This document shows, piece after piece, positions 58,301 to 64,000 of a stretch of DNA of 64,000 nt. This stretch comes from Alligator mississippiensis (taxonomy: Eukaryota > Chordata > Crocodylia > Alligatoridae). Each line of letters starts with the position of its first letter. Positions within the stretch are counted from its first letter, which is position 1. The stretch spans positions 39,989,319 through 40,053,318 of the forward strand of contig NC_081831.1 of the NCBI RefSeq assembly GCF_030867095.1, read 5' to 3'. Below the pieces are notes generated by a model. It was not told the origin of the DNA. It did not search any database and worked only from the letters and a program-made list of their open reading frames with translations. A program made the position numbers and the translations under genes.

Positions 58301-59313
58301 CCATGCTAAATGATAACCAGTTAGCTAGAACTGGTTATCACTGGGTTTATTGGTTAAACAATTAATTGTTTAACTGTTCACATCCCTAGTTTGAACAGTC
58401 TTGGGCCTTCCTTGAAGAGGGGAGGGCAGGACCAAATTAACACATAGACAAACTAGGCACATACCTAGGGCCCTAAGTGAAGAAGGGGCCCAGTTGTGCT
58501 TATTTTATATGTTGTAATTACTGAGTGAAAATAAAGTAAAATAAATATACAGTATTAAGTAGGGGCTCACGAGTGTGTTTGGGCCCACTAAAGGGTTAAT
58601 CCGGCCCTGGGGGAAGGGGAACCAGCTTCTTATTTACCTAGATGCTGGGGTAAAAGAAAGTGTGAGACCCCCCTACAGTGTTCAGCGCTACGTCACTGTC
58701 AGGGCGGCTAGGATCTGGAACCAGCTTCCAAGAGAAGTGGTGCTGGCTTCTACCCTGGGGGTCTTTAAAAGGAGGCTGGATGAACCCCAGTATTCTTTCC
58801 TGCCATGGCAGGGGGTCAGACTTGATGATCTGCTCAGGTCCCTTCTGACCCTACCAACTATGAAACTATGACAATGCAGGCTCCATTGATCTCATAGTGG
58901 CCAAATCATAATCAGGCAGATAAAGCCACTCATAGGCTCATGGAACCATGTGAAATGTTTTATTGCCTATTTTTGCTCTCAGCCCAGTAAGAATGTGGCT
59001 GTCCCAGCCTGCATTGCTGTGCAGGGGCCCTGAATTATACTCCTGGTGCTGGGAGTTTTTTCTGTCCCTCCCTCCATGTCATCACTAGTTCCCAAGGAAA
59101 TGTGTGTCAGCTAGAGTGAAAGCATGGGGGTTGCCAACACCCAATTTTGCTTTTTTCAGAGGGAAAGGATGGGATTAGCTGCGACCTTCTGCTCAATCCT
59201 CCTGGAAATTCGGATCAAGAAGAAGAAGAAGAAGACTCTGACACATTCATGTTTGAGTTCTCAGACAAGCCTCTGCTTCCCAGCTACAACCTCCAAGTGT
59301 CAGTTTCCCGAGG
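28236..59313 (+). CDS. BCORL1: BCORL1, BCL6 corepressor-like 1 (12 coding exons, C-terminus outside window)
   Basis: BCORL1 is a nuclear transcriptional corepressor that binds CtBP and class II histone deacetylases and, through its C-terminal PUFD domain, PCGF1 of the variant Polycomb PRC1.1 complex. The joined exons give 1,468 full codons plus two bases. Visible parts: conserved start [14 protein letters not shown] (1-14); low-complexity Ser/Pro-rich region; CtBP motif PLDLS (409-413); SUMO-type motifs VKKE (833) and IKQE (870); acidic and basic tracts with nuclear localisation signal [12 protein letters not shown] (1103-1114); ankyrin repeats (about 1272-1391); poly-Glu linker (about 1442-1446). 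The ankyrin sequence and the [12 protein letters not shown] blocks fit BCORL1 better than the paralogue BCOR. The central region is shorter than in the human protein (about 1,711 residues, from memory), because the long Pro/Ala repeat of mammals is missing. The PUFD exon(s) and stop lie beyond 64000. Confidence 0.95.
29467..29665. mobile_element. small non-autonomous hAT element
   Basis: The right end reads GGTTGCTGACCCCTG, reverse complement CAGGGGTCAGCAACC, a classic hAT end; the left end CAATGTTTTCTGGCTG has decayed. Flanks TCCTAGAG (29459-29466) and CTCTAGGC (29666-29673) are a decayed 8-bp duplication around CTAG. 199 bp, in a BCORL1 intron. Confidence 0.75.
32506..32719. mobile_element. 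small non-autonomous hAT element
   Basis: Left end TGGGGTAGGCAAAC and right end GTTGCCAACCCTTG are inverted relatives of the CAGGGGTNGGCAAC family. A perfect 8-bp duplication TTCTAGAC flanks it (32498-32505 and 32720-32727). 214 bp, in a BCORL1 intron. Confidence 0.85.
33118..33208 (+). CDS. BCORL1: BCORL1 coding exon 2 (residues 29-59)
   Basis: Acceptor 'ctctgcaatag' before 33118; donor CAAG|GTGAGC at 33208/33209. Encodes [19 protein letters not shown] and then [12 protein letters not shown], closely matching the BCORL1 N-terminal region. 91 bases, ends in phase 0. The following intron is only 262 bases. Confidence 0.95.
33471..36047 (+). CDS. BCORL1: BCORL1 coding exon 3, the large central exon (residues 60-918)
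   Basis: 2,577 bases (859 codons) without a stop; acceptor 'ctctttgcag' before 33471, donor CGCAAG|GTGTGT at 36047/36048. It begins [12 protein letters not shown] and holds a long Ser/Pro-rich, probably disordered region. Conserved blocks include [33 protein letters not shown], the CtBP motif PLDLS at residues 409-413, and [19 protein letters not shown]-type sites VKKE and IKQE lie near the end. The mammalian Ala/Pro/Val repeat expected before VCFP is largely absent: only about 150 residues separate VELTAV from VCFP. The frame stays open past the donor to 36110, but the next exon and protein homology support splicing at 36047. Confidence 0.95.
36479..36644 (+). CDS. BCORL1: BCORL1 coding exon 4 (residues 919-973)
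   Basis: Acceptor 'cctttgctgcag' before 36479, donor GAAG|GTACTA at 36644/36645. Encodes [19 protein letters not shown] and a strongly basic KRKRRRPAK segment, then HHGDNNEE. One base of a Gly codon passes to the next exon. The human equivalent is similarly basic but poorly conserved. A second nuclear localisation signal is likely in this exon. Confidence 0.85.
36932..37012 (+). CDS. BCORL1: BCORL1 coding exon 5 (residues 974-1000)
   Basis: Acceptor 'tttctccccag' before 36932, donor TCAG|GTTGGT at 37012/37013. Encodes the highly conserved [19 protein letters not shown] block. 81 bases, with one base carried over at each end, so the exon can be skipped without a frameshift. Confidence 0.92.
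37350..37772 (+). CDS. BCORL1: BCORL1 coding exon 6, acidic and basic tracts (residues 1001-1141)
   Basis: Acceptor 'gtattcctgcag' before 37350, donor GCAG|GTACTA at 37772/37773. Contains an acidic run ([13 protein letters not shown]), the conserved [20 protein letters not shown] segment, a nuclear localisation signal [12 protein letters not shown] (1103-1114) and [14 protein letters not shown]. 423 bases. A 12-kb intron follows. Confidence 0.95.
38491..38527. repeat. perfect 17-bp hairpin
   Basis: AAATACCCAGGAGCTAC (38491-38507) is followed by a 3-base loop and its exact reverse complement GTAGCTCCTGGGTATTT (38511-38527). No terminator or RNA gene is implied; it may be a fragment of a palindromic element. 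Confidence 0.85.
39234..39256 (+). repeat. poly-C homopolymer
   Basis: A run of about 22 C residues directly before 'gtagtttcacttgg'. Length of such runs is unreliable in assemblies. Confidence 0.9.
40369..41396. mobile_element. non-autonomous hAT element, about 1 kb
   Basis: Left end CAGGGTGGTCAATTATTTGGG; right end reverse complement CAGGGATGGGAAAATACAG. These are the two end types seen in the copy at 60196-61306. Flanks AAGTAGAG (40361-40368) and CAGTAGAG (41397-41404) agree at six of eight positions. No transposase frame recognised in the interior. Confidence 0.7.
41780..42690 (-). mobile_element. non-CR1 LINE, 3' part of ORF2
   Basis: The minus strand encodes, from 42690 down, [15 protein letters not shown], then a piece resembling 'LRTSALALVYSTAEYC', then [19 protein letters not shown] and CGEIQT...ECP. 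This order (post-RT thumb region followed by an 'LPRRxWxxLNRxRTGxGxC' C-terminus) belongs to a non-LTR retrotransposon clade other than CR1 or Tx1. The element's 3' end at about 41780 carries a short TTTA-type repeat. Frameshifts break the frame at about 42120 and 42270. Confidence 0.65.
42691..42714 (+). repeat. poly-A run
   Basis: About 24 A residues on the + strand adjoining the upstream edge of the minus-strand LINE remnant. It could be the tail of another, unseen insertion. Confidence 0.8.
42937..43106. mobile_element. small non-autonomous hAT element
   Basis: Starts CAGTGTTTCCCAAC and ends GTTGGGAAACACTG, a perfect 14-bp inverted repeat. A perfect 8-bp duplication GGATAGAG flanks it (42929-42936 and 43107-43114). 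170 bp. Best preserved of the set, so probably one of the youngest. Confidence 0.92.
45107..45786. mobile_element. TIR DNA transposon of unclear superfamily
   Basis: Left end CCATATTTACTGGAATCCAA and reverse complement of the right end CCATATTTACCTGAATCCAA match at all but two positions, and the match extends a few bases further (GACAA). The 680-bp interior is GC-rich and contains an internal inverted piece ('ccttgtcttagatttgag'). I could not see a clear target duplication. Confidence 0.7.
45865..47137 (+). mobile_element. CR1 LINE, 3' half with reverse-transcriptase domain
   Basis: Two overlapping + strand frames (45890-46102 and 46069-46737) carry the CR1 reverse transcriptase: [33 protein letters not shown], and the catalytic box as FADNTKLW. 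A third frame (46783-47082) holds the C-terminus. The 3' end at about 47125-47137 has two copies of the ATTCTATG terminal repeat, so it is complete at that end. Frame breaks and the altered catalytic motif show it is inactive. Confidence 0.92.
48430..48545. repeat. short tandem repeat, about 34-40 bp unit
   Basis: 'gacaactcagtgtcttaaaatcaaagtct' recurs about three to four times with small changes, for example 'gacaactcagtgtcctaaaatcaaaatgca' and 'gacaactcaatggcttaaaaaatcaaag'. Confidence 0.75.
49842..50071 (+). CDS. BCORL1: BCORL1 coding exon 7 (residues 1142-1218)
   Basis: Acceptor 'tttccccttag' before 49842, donor GGGAAG|GTATGA at 50071/50072. Encodes [20 protein letters not shown] then FRNGFLLD and the conserved [13 protein letters not shown]. 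The alternative acceptor seven bases downstream (tttcag|GTACC) would break the frame and lose the conserved Asp-Phe/Leu junction, so it was not chosen. Confidence 0.9.
51057..51150 (-). repeat. copy of the GGTCTAATAAAAG short repeat family
   Basis: On the minus strand the order is 'ttggtctaataaaaggtatcatttt...accaagagttctag...acacggctaccaaataca', the same as at 52881-52985. Lies just upstream of BCORL1 coding exon 8. Confidence 0.65.
51265..51471 (+). CDS. BCORL1: BCORL1 coding exon 8, start of ankyrin region (residues 1219-1287)
   Basis: Acceptor 'gttttctag' before 51265, donor TACAAG|GTGAGT at 51471/51472. Encodes [19 protein letters not shown], a Ser-rich stretch, then [20 protein letters not shown] and AARLGYK, which starts the first ankyrin repeat. 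207 bases, phase 0 at both ends. The intron that follows is 135 bases and open in frame. Confidence 0.95.
51607..51773 (+). CDS. BCORL1: BCORL1 coding exon 9, ankyrin repeats (residues 1288-1342)
   Basis: Acceptor 'atttctccag' before 51607. Encodes [38 protein letters not shown] and [13 protein letters not shown], two ankyrin repeats. To keep the frame into PVHDAV the exon must end ACAAG at 51773, followed by GCAAGG: a GC donor. The nearby GT at 51779 would shift the frame. Ankyrin repeats of the family are thought to be protein-binding modules. Confidence 0.93.
51979..52124 (+). CDS. BCORL1: BCORL1 coding exon 10, last ankyrin repeats (residues 1343-1391)
   Basis: Acceptor 'cttccctcaccag' before 51979, donor AGTG|GTAAGT at 52124/52125. 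Encodes [38 protein letters not shown] and SEVMKRFLS. Almost identical to other vertebrate BCORL1 proteins. Confidence 0.95.
52811..52985. repeat. fold-back pair of the GGTCTAATAAAAG repeat
   Basis: Positions 52811-52874 are nearly the exact reverse complement of 52881-52951, with a 6-base spacer; the left arm lacks an 8-base 'atgatacc' piece. The right arm continues into 'cagaccaacatggctaccaaatacacc', as in the copy at 51057. So two copies sit head to head. Long hairpin potential in BCORL1 intron RNA. Confidence 0.85.
53605..53803. mobile_element. end fragment of a hAT-like element
   Basis: 'cttgtgagccatatgtttgacacccatg' is a hAT-type right end (reverse complement CATGGGTGTCAAACATATGG), followed by ACCTAGAG, which fits the target pattern of the other copies. 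A possible left end is CAGGTGGTGTCAAATATAAA at 52214, but its flank does not match, so the boundaries are uncertain. Confidence 0.4.
53815..53972 (+). mobile_element. CR1 LINE, 3' terminal fragment
   Basis: 'gggcaggttagatacaaatgtgtctaagat' and 'ggacta..tgacttcctcaggtcccttccagccctac' followed by 'ctatgattctgtgat' match the CR1 3' end on the + strand. Confidence 0.85.
54025..54102 (+). CDS. BCORL1: BCORL1 coding exon 11 (residues 1392-1417)
   Basis: Acceptor 'ttttcccttcag' before 54025, donor CTTG|GTGAGT at 54102/54103. Encodes [20 protein letters not shown] then YSSSIL, matching the segment after the ankyrin repeats in BCOR and BCORL1. 78 bases. The following intron is 5.1 kb. Confidence 0.95.
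54586..54670 (-). mobile_element. CR1-like LINE, 3' terminal fragment
   Basis: 'gatcataggaaagtaggactggaagtgacc...atgtagtccagctgcccgctcaaggc' resembles the CR1 3' end read in reverse. Diverged and short. Confidence 0.6.
55769..56026 (-). other. 86-codon antisense open frame, unidentified
   Basis: A stop-free minus-strand frame of 85 residues rich in Ser, Thr and Ile within a BCORL1 intron. I recognise no domain. The surrounding DNA may belong to a degraded YR-retrotransposon (next entry), so this is probably chance or part of a dead element. Confidence 0.2.
55980..56860 (+). mobile_element. possible DIRS-like (tyrosine recombinase) retrotransposon remnant
   Basis: The + strand near 56680-56770 reads [25 protein letters not shown], which resembles the tyrosine-recombinase region 'WDLNLVL...LxxKTAFLIAITSARR' of DIRS elements. 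The preceding 280 bases contain pieces ('ttcaggtccctcagatagttctgtgaaggttcacct') in the expected order. Many stops and frameshifts. Assignment is by pattern recollection and needs a search. Confidence 0.4.
57124..57383. mobile_element. non-autonomous hAT element
   Basis: Left end CAGGGGTGGGCATCACC; right end reverse complement CAGAGGTAGGCAAAATACAG. A perfect 8-bp duplication CTTTAGTG flanks it (57116-57123 and 57384-57391). 260 bp. Confidence 0.9.
57786..58388. mobile_element. TIR element with TAGGGATG ends
   Basis: Left end TAGGGATGTAAATACCAATT, reverse complement of the right end TAGGGATGTGAACAGTTAAA; both are followed by TGTTTAACC-like sequence. Flanks CTTTGAAT (57778-57785) and GTTTGAAC (58389-58396) agree at six of eight positions. 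The 8-bp duplication fits hAT, but the ends differ from the CAGNG group in this window. 603 bp with a GC-rich interior. Confidence 0.75.
58427..58609. mobile_element. small non-autonomous hAT element
   Basis: Left end CAGGACCAAATTAAC, reverse complement of the right end CAGGGCCGGATTAAC. Flanks GGGGAGGG (58419-58426) and GGGGAAGG (58610-58617) agree at seven of eight positions. 183 bp. Confidence 0.8.
58618..58870 (+). mobile_element. CR1 LINE, 3' terminal fragment
   Basis: A + strand frame to 58871 includes [20 protein letters not shown] and [10 protein letters not shown], the CR1 ORF2 C-terminus; the tail 'aggtcccttctgaccctaccaactatgaaactatgac' is the CR1 3' end with a worn terminal repeat. 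Confidence 0.85.
59160..59313 (+). CDS. BCORL1: BCORL1 coding exon 12, acidic linker (residues 1418-1468)
   Basis: Acceptor 'tgcttttttcag' before 59160, donor CGAGG|GTAAGT at 59313/59314. Encodes [20 protein letters not shown], five Glu in a row, then [18 protein letters not shown] and LQVSVSR. This is the segment directly before the PUFD domain, which in the human protein begins at the next exon with PCNWFLF. Two bases of a Gly codon carry over to an exon that lies outside the window. Confidence 0.95.
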
Positions 59314-59889
59314 GTAAGTGTCACTTAGTCTTTGCACAGCAGATTCTGGGACCGAGAAATTTGGGAAGCAGAAATGTACAAAGTGGAGCAGATTCTCAAC
59401 CAGGGTGCTGCAATTGTTATGCAATATTAGTACCGTTAGGTGTTTAAACACTTGCATATGATTCACAAGACAAACCCAGACATTTCAAATAGGAATCCAT
59501 AGTTTAGGTACCATTTTGACCTGTTGCGGTATTTCAGAGTTCTTTACAACACAAGAATCACTTTGCTGTCTCAAAAAGAGAACGGAAACTAAGAGCTGGC
59601 ATTTTCTAAAGTTTAAAAATATTAAGAACTGCTGGACTTCTGGCCAGGGTGGGGGAAGTTGATCTAATTGAGAAATGGGGAAGTCAGTGAAACAGAGAAC
59701 ATGCACCTGCCTGGTTAGCTGAGAGGTCAAGAATATCCCATGCTGCCCTCTAAGGGGGCAGAGAGAACAGTAGGCAGGGTACATGGGATGTCCATATACT
59801 GAGCAATGGATGATGCGTGCTTGAGTGCATTTGAGAAACACTATAGAAACACAATAGAGATAGCTGATATATTGCACTTACCTTGCATT

Positions 59890-60062
59890 TTTCATTGTAG
59901 ATATCAGAGTGCTTGACTGGGGGAAATGCCCTTATCTCTGTTTTACAGATAAGGAGGTAGAGGAATGGAGAGTTGTCCCTGGTGTGTCAGTGGCAGAGCC
60001 AGAAATAGAATTCAAGTCTTTTGGTTTCCATTCTGGTGCACTGTCCACTAAAGTCCTGTCTC
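59890..60062 (+). repeat. MIR-like SINE
   Basis: 'gatatcagagtgcttgac...cccttatctctgttttacagataaggaggtagag...gtcagtggcagagccagaaatagaattcaag' follows the MIR consensus from core to 3' end in the + orientation. Confidence 0.65.
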
Positions 60063-60195
60063 ATAAAGGTGCATAGTACTGGGCTATTCCATTATGGAAG
60101 TGGACGTGAGGAAATGTCAGCATTGTAAACCCAAAATCAAAGAAGCAAATAAGTGTTCAGGCATTGTTAAGTGTTGGGTGGAGATTACTGTAGAG

Positions 60196-61306
60196 CAGGA
60201 GTGGGCAAAATATGGTCTGCAGGCTAGATCTGGCCGACAGATGAGCACCCACCAACTGATTGGATTCAGCCTGGGGCATTCCATATGGGGCCAAGCCCTG
60301 CCTGCTCCTGCTTGGGAAAGCCTGCACCAAGCACCCATCAGTCCTGCAGCCCCGGCTAGAGTACACAGCTTCCAGGCAGGGCTGCTCCCAGTGTGGCTGT
60401 AGCCACATGGGTACTGCTAAGTTTCCTCTGCCTCCAGCAACTCCTCCTCCTCCTGCCCCTGCTGCGCTGCTCCAGGTGAAGGGGAAGCTGCAGCCAGGTG
60501 GCTCCAGCCCGAGCACATGGGGCTCCTGCTCCCAACTGCTTTCCACCCACTCTGCCCGCTTGGCACAATGAGCAGCCACCTGTGGGCTGCCAAATGGGTG
60601 GAAGGCAGCTGGGAGCTAGAGCTGGCACCCTGCACACTGGGGCAGGATCTGCCCAGCTGCAGCTTCCTCTCCACCTGGAGCAGTGCAGGAGGAGGAGGAG
60701 AAGGAGGAAGAGCTGCTGGAGGCGGGGGAGAGCCAAGCAATACCTGGGCAGCTGCAGCCACACTGGGAGCCTCCCCAGTAGAAAGCTGTGTGTGCTGACT
60801 GAGGTTGGTGGGCATGGGTAGGAGCACAGTGCAGGCTGCGCCGGGGTGGGAGCAGGCGGGGCTCAGGCCCATGCAGAGTGCCATGGGGGCAGCCGTGGGC
60901 TGGATGGAAGGGGAGAGGGCAGACTGCACCTGCACCACCTGGGCAAGGTTTGTTGCACATACCCCCTGCCTCTCCATCCCCAGCTGGCCCCCAGGACCTA
61001 GCAGCCGCCCACACACCGACCCCACCTTGCTGCACACAATATACAAGAGTAACATTTTATTTTGAGCTGTTATGCAATCACCTCTATATACACTACTTAA
61101 AAAAACAAATCAGGACAAAAATATTTTTTGAAATAAAATTAAAATATGTTGTAAGAGATGCTTGATAGTATATGATAGTATATGATTTGTTTTTTATCTA
61201 TAATTTGCTAAAATGATATCTTCTAAAAGATTTTGTGTGTGTGGCCCTCGACAGCTCACCAGAATTTGTTAAATGGCCCTCCACCCAAAATAATTGCCCA
61301 CCCCTG
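60196..61306. mobile_element. non-autonomous hAT element, about 1.1 kb
   Basis: Left end CAGGAGTGGGCAAAATATGG; right end reverse complement CAGGGGTGGGCAATTATTTT. Flanks CTGTAGAG (60188-60195) and GCACAGAG (61307-61314) keep only the last part of a duplication. The interior is GC-rich with leucine- and glutamate-codon runs that give spurious frames; no transposase seen. Confidence 0.75.
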
Positions 61307-64000
61307 GCACAGAGGCTGTCTTTATTTATCCAGTTTGGGTCTTTAAGTTTGGTTCCCTGCTCTCCAGAGGGGCATTGTAGAGATGGAAAAAGCCAAGGCA
61401 AGAACAGAGAGAAAGCTGTCATGTGGAATGGGAGAATTCCATACAAGAGAATCAAAAGGTATGCACTATATGATTTAGAAAGGAAATAAGGCAGGGGTTT
61501 ATAAAAGAATGAATGATGCCAGTAAGACCAAAATTCACTGTGGGTTTGAGTTTCTGTCTTCAACTTTTGCCAAACAGCAGTACCTAGGCCTTGCATACAC
61601 CAGGAAACTTGTCCTGGGTTTTTCCTCTGTTGTGGCACTTGTCACTGTTTGTATCCAACTGTGGTTGTACCAGCAACAATTATGTAGACACCACGCTGGG
61701 CTGCTGCTCTTTTTCCTCCTTAAGTACCTCACATTCTAATTACGCTCTGAGCTACAAACACAGTGCTTGCTCCATTGGTGGGAGTGCCAGAACTGACAGT
61801 AAACTTGAAGTGGCCTTATTGGTAGCCATGGGGGAGGGGAGGCAAAGCATTCTAGTGCAAACCAGGCCTCTGAACACTTAGCTTCTATTTCTCCCTCTGT
61901 AAAATGCAGCCAATATATCACCTAAAAGTTTGTGGAGGGGTCTTGTGCACCACAGACTGCACCAACTCTGGGGGGTCAGTGAAGGCTCCTTAGTTATAGA
62001 TGCAACTAGGTATCTTTTATAGTCAAGGTCCTGTCTGTCTGTGGCAAACTAGACAATTTTGCAGCATGAGTCCTGGAGTCTCTTCATCATCGCTTGTGCA
62101 CTTGTCAAACAACTAGACTTCCAAAGTCATCAGAGATGACTAGAAAGCACTGATGGTAGCTTGTGGCACTGGGGAAGATAATCTGAGACTATGAGATAAG
62201 CACATTAGCTGGGTGGGTGTCTGTTAAAATTATCAACATTAAATTTACTGACAAGGTGAGTGTTGGCCATCATTTTGAGTTTTGGTTGTGATTGTGCTCC
62301 ACTGAGGTGAATGAGATATTCAGGCCACTAAATTCTTGCTCAGCAGTAAGTTCTCCTTGACTGAAGAATCACAACATAATGTAGAACACTTTGATATTCT
62401 CAGGCTATCGGTGGTGGTGAAAAGAACTCCACTGAAACATTCTCTGACTGCCAGCAGGAGGCCTGTTTTGCTTAAACTGAAAAAAAAGACATGCAAGATT
62501 AAGAATGTAGAAATGAGCACTCCTCTTCCCTCCTTCTTAGAAGAATGCAAATCTTTACACACTTACACATTCCTAGCTGCTTGAATGGGCATACATTCAT
62601 GCATAGGATAGATGGCTGTGTAGAAGAATACTTCAACTCCAAATCCCACTGTATGGCTCATCACCCAGTGGGTTACTGCTGATGCAGGAGCACTTACAAG
62701 TGGCCACATTTAATGTTTAACTTCCACTTGGGCAAAAGCTGATTTTGGTAGTTTGGATGCAAGTAAATCTGACACATGCAGCATACTCATTTTGGAGCCC
62801 AGATTGGGGTAGAAGCTGGGAATGAGATACTCCAAGGCTCCATCCATTTGCAATGCCTGAATGAGATGCTGTAGAACTGTTGCTTGTTTTTCTTTGACTT
62901 TTAATTAGCACTGACCTAAAAAGGATATTTAAAAAAAATTAGGCCTCTCCTGCTGTGATGTCCACTTACTTTATAAGGTAAAGGAAGGGCTGGAATGTGG
63001 GGGATTTATGTTCTTTTTTCTTTGCTTTCTGCACACAACAGGTTGTATCAATTACTAGAATGAGTTGAACTCTGAAATAGCTGAATGTTGAAGGCCTCAG
63101 GTATAGACACTCTTGATGCTGATCTGAGCCCTAGGGCCTTAGCTTGAGTGTCCATGCTTGAGGTTTGCAAGAATTAGAATAAACCAGCTTCTAAACCTAT
63201 TTAATTATGGTGTGATTTTTATTATCATCATTATTATTACAAAAGTGAAAAATACCTCATTTTCAGTTTTTCAGCTTTCAGTTTCTGAAGTTTTGTAACT
63301 TCACTGTTTTGCTAATTCTTCTGTCATCCTAATGCCTTTCTGCCTTAACAGTTCTTAATTGCTCATGTTTAAAAGAAAGCAGAAATGAAAACCCATGTGT
63401 GGGGAAGAGGGAGACATTTTAGGCTCTGCTGATGCATCATAAACAAACCACAAAGGGCACAAGCCCCACTGACCCGTGACAACTGCTGCAGACGTTATTT
63501 ATCAAATGCATACAGGGTAAAACAGTCAGTAACAGTTTGGGAAGGGCCTTGACTGAGTCTCAGCCCATATAGTGGTTAGCAGAGGAAAGTGCCATGAGAA
63601 GCTGATGACATTTCGGGACAGCCACTACTGGCTAACAAGATTTACCGTCTATGGCTTCTGGATTCTTGATCACTCATGATTTCATAGGGAGCATCAATGA
63701 GAATTAACCAAAAGGGCCCACTGCGGAGGGGCACTTTGCAACTCCCATAAGAGGAATCTTAGAGGCTCTGACTAACTGCAGGGACCAAATGCCCAGAGAG
63801 AGCTGTGCTTTCTGAGCAGATAGTTTCTTTAAGCCACCGTAGAGCTTGGTGAGCAGCTGAAGGAGTGTGTGAGGCACTCTGGGCAGGGAGCTGTTCTGTG
63901 GAATTTGGTCACCAGAATCTTGGGCTTCTGACTTGTAAGTTTCATCCTTTTGGCACAGTGTTTTGCCAGTACTGCCAATGGCTTATACAGAGAGAGAACC

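Larger units (their letters stand above)
59314..64000 (+). other. BCORL1: BCORL1 intron, continues past the window end
   Basis: Starts with GTAAGT. No PUFD-coding exon was found up to 64000. Contains a MIR-like SINE and a 1.1-kb hAT element; the rest (61.3-64.0 kb) shows nothing I recognise. Confidence 0.7.

Noticed and set aside
60157..61065. 130-210 codon frames on both strands at 60.2-61.0 kb
   Set aside because: They lie inside a non-autonomous hAT element and reflect runs of CTC/GAG/GCA triplets. No transposase motif is visible.

Overview
This is vertebrate nuclear DNA, most likely from a crocodilian or another archosaur/turtle-grade reptile. The basis is the abundance of CR1 LINEs whose 3' ends carry the ATTCTATG-type terminal repeat, many short hAT-type DNA transposons, a Tx1-like LINE remnant, a possible DIRS-like remnant and a long-intron vertebrate gene. 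The species assignment is an inference.

The window holds one recognisable protein-coding gene, BCORL1 (BCL6 corepressor-like 1), on the + strand. A very CpG-rich island at about 19.83-22.05 kb is its probable promoter and non-coding first exon. The start codon is at 28236. Twelve coding exons with matching phases can be joined from 28236 to 59313 and give 1,468 complete codons plus two bases. They encode the conserved N-terminus, a very large central exon with the PLDLS CtBP-binding motif, a bipartite acidic/basic region with a nuclear localisation signal, the ankyrin repeats and the acidic linker. The final exon or exons, which encode the PCGF1-binding PUFD domain and the stop codon, are not in the window, so the gene runs off the right edge. 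BCORL1 is a nuclear transcriptional corepressor and a subunit of a variant Polycomb (PRC1.1-type) complex.

Layout: 1-19.8 kb is intergenic with no gene I can support. It contains a CR1 element on the minus strand that has been broken by two later insertions, one of them an 859-bp hAT element filled with a 29-bp minisatellite. It also has a 48-bp minisatellite, MITEs, a MIR-like SINE, a twin palindromic repeat and a Tx1-like LINE remnant. 19.8-22.1 kb is the CpG island. 22.1-28.2 kb is 5' intron. 28.2-37.8 kb holds coding exons 1-6. A 12-kb intron (37.8-49.8 kb) carries a hAT element, a non-CR1 LINE, a CR1 with a damaged reverse-transcriptase motif and another TIR element. 49.8-54.1 kb holds the ankyrin exons, including one intron with a GC donor and one short intron that is fully open in frame. 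54.1-59.2 kb is intron with a possible DIRS-like remnant and a back-to-back stack of transposons. The acidic exon lies at 59.16 kb, and the remaining 4.7 kb is intron.

The strongest structural pattern outside the gene is a set of hAT insertions with preserved 8-bp target duplications that nearly all read NNNTAGNN, which points to Buster-type target choice. No novel gene system is evident.
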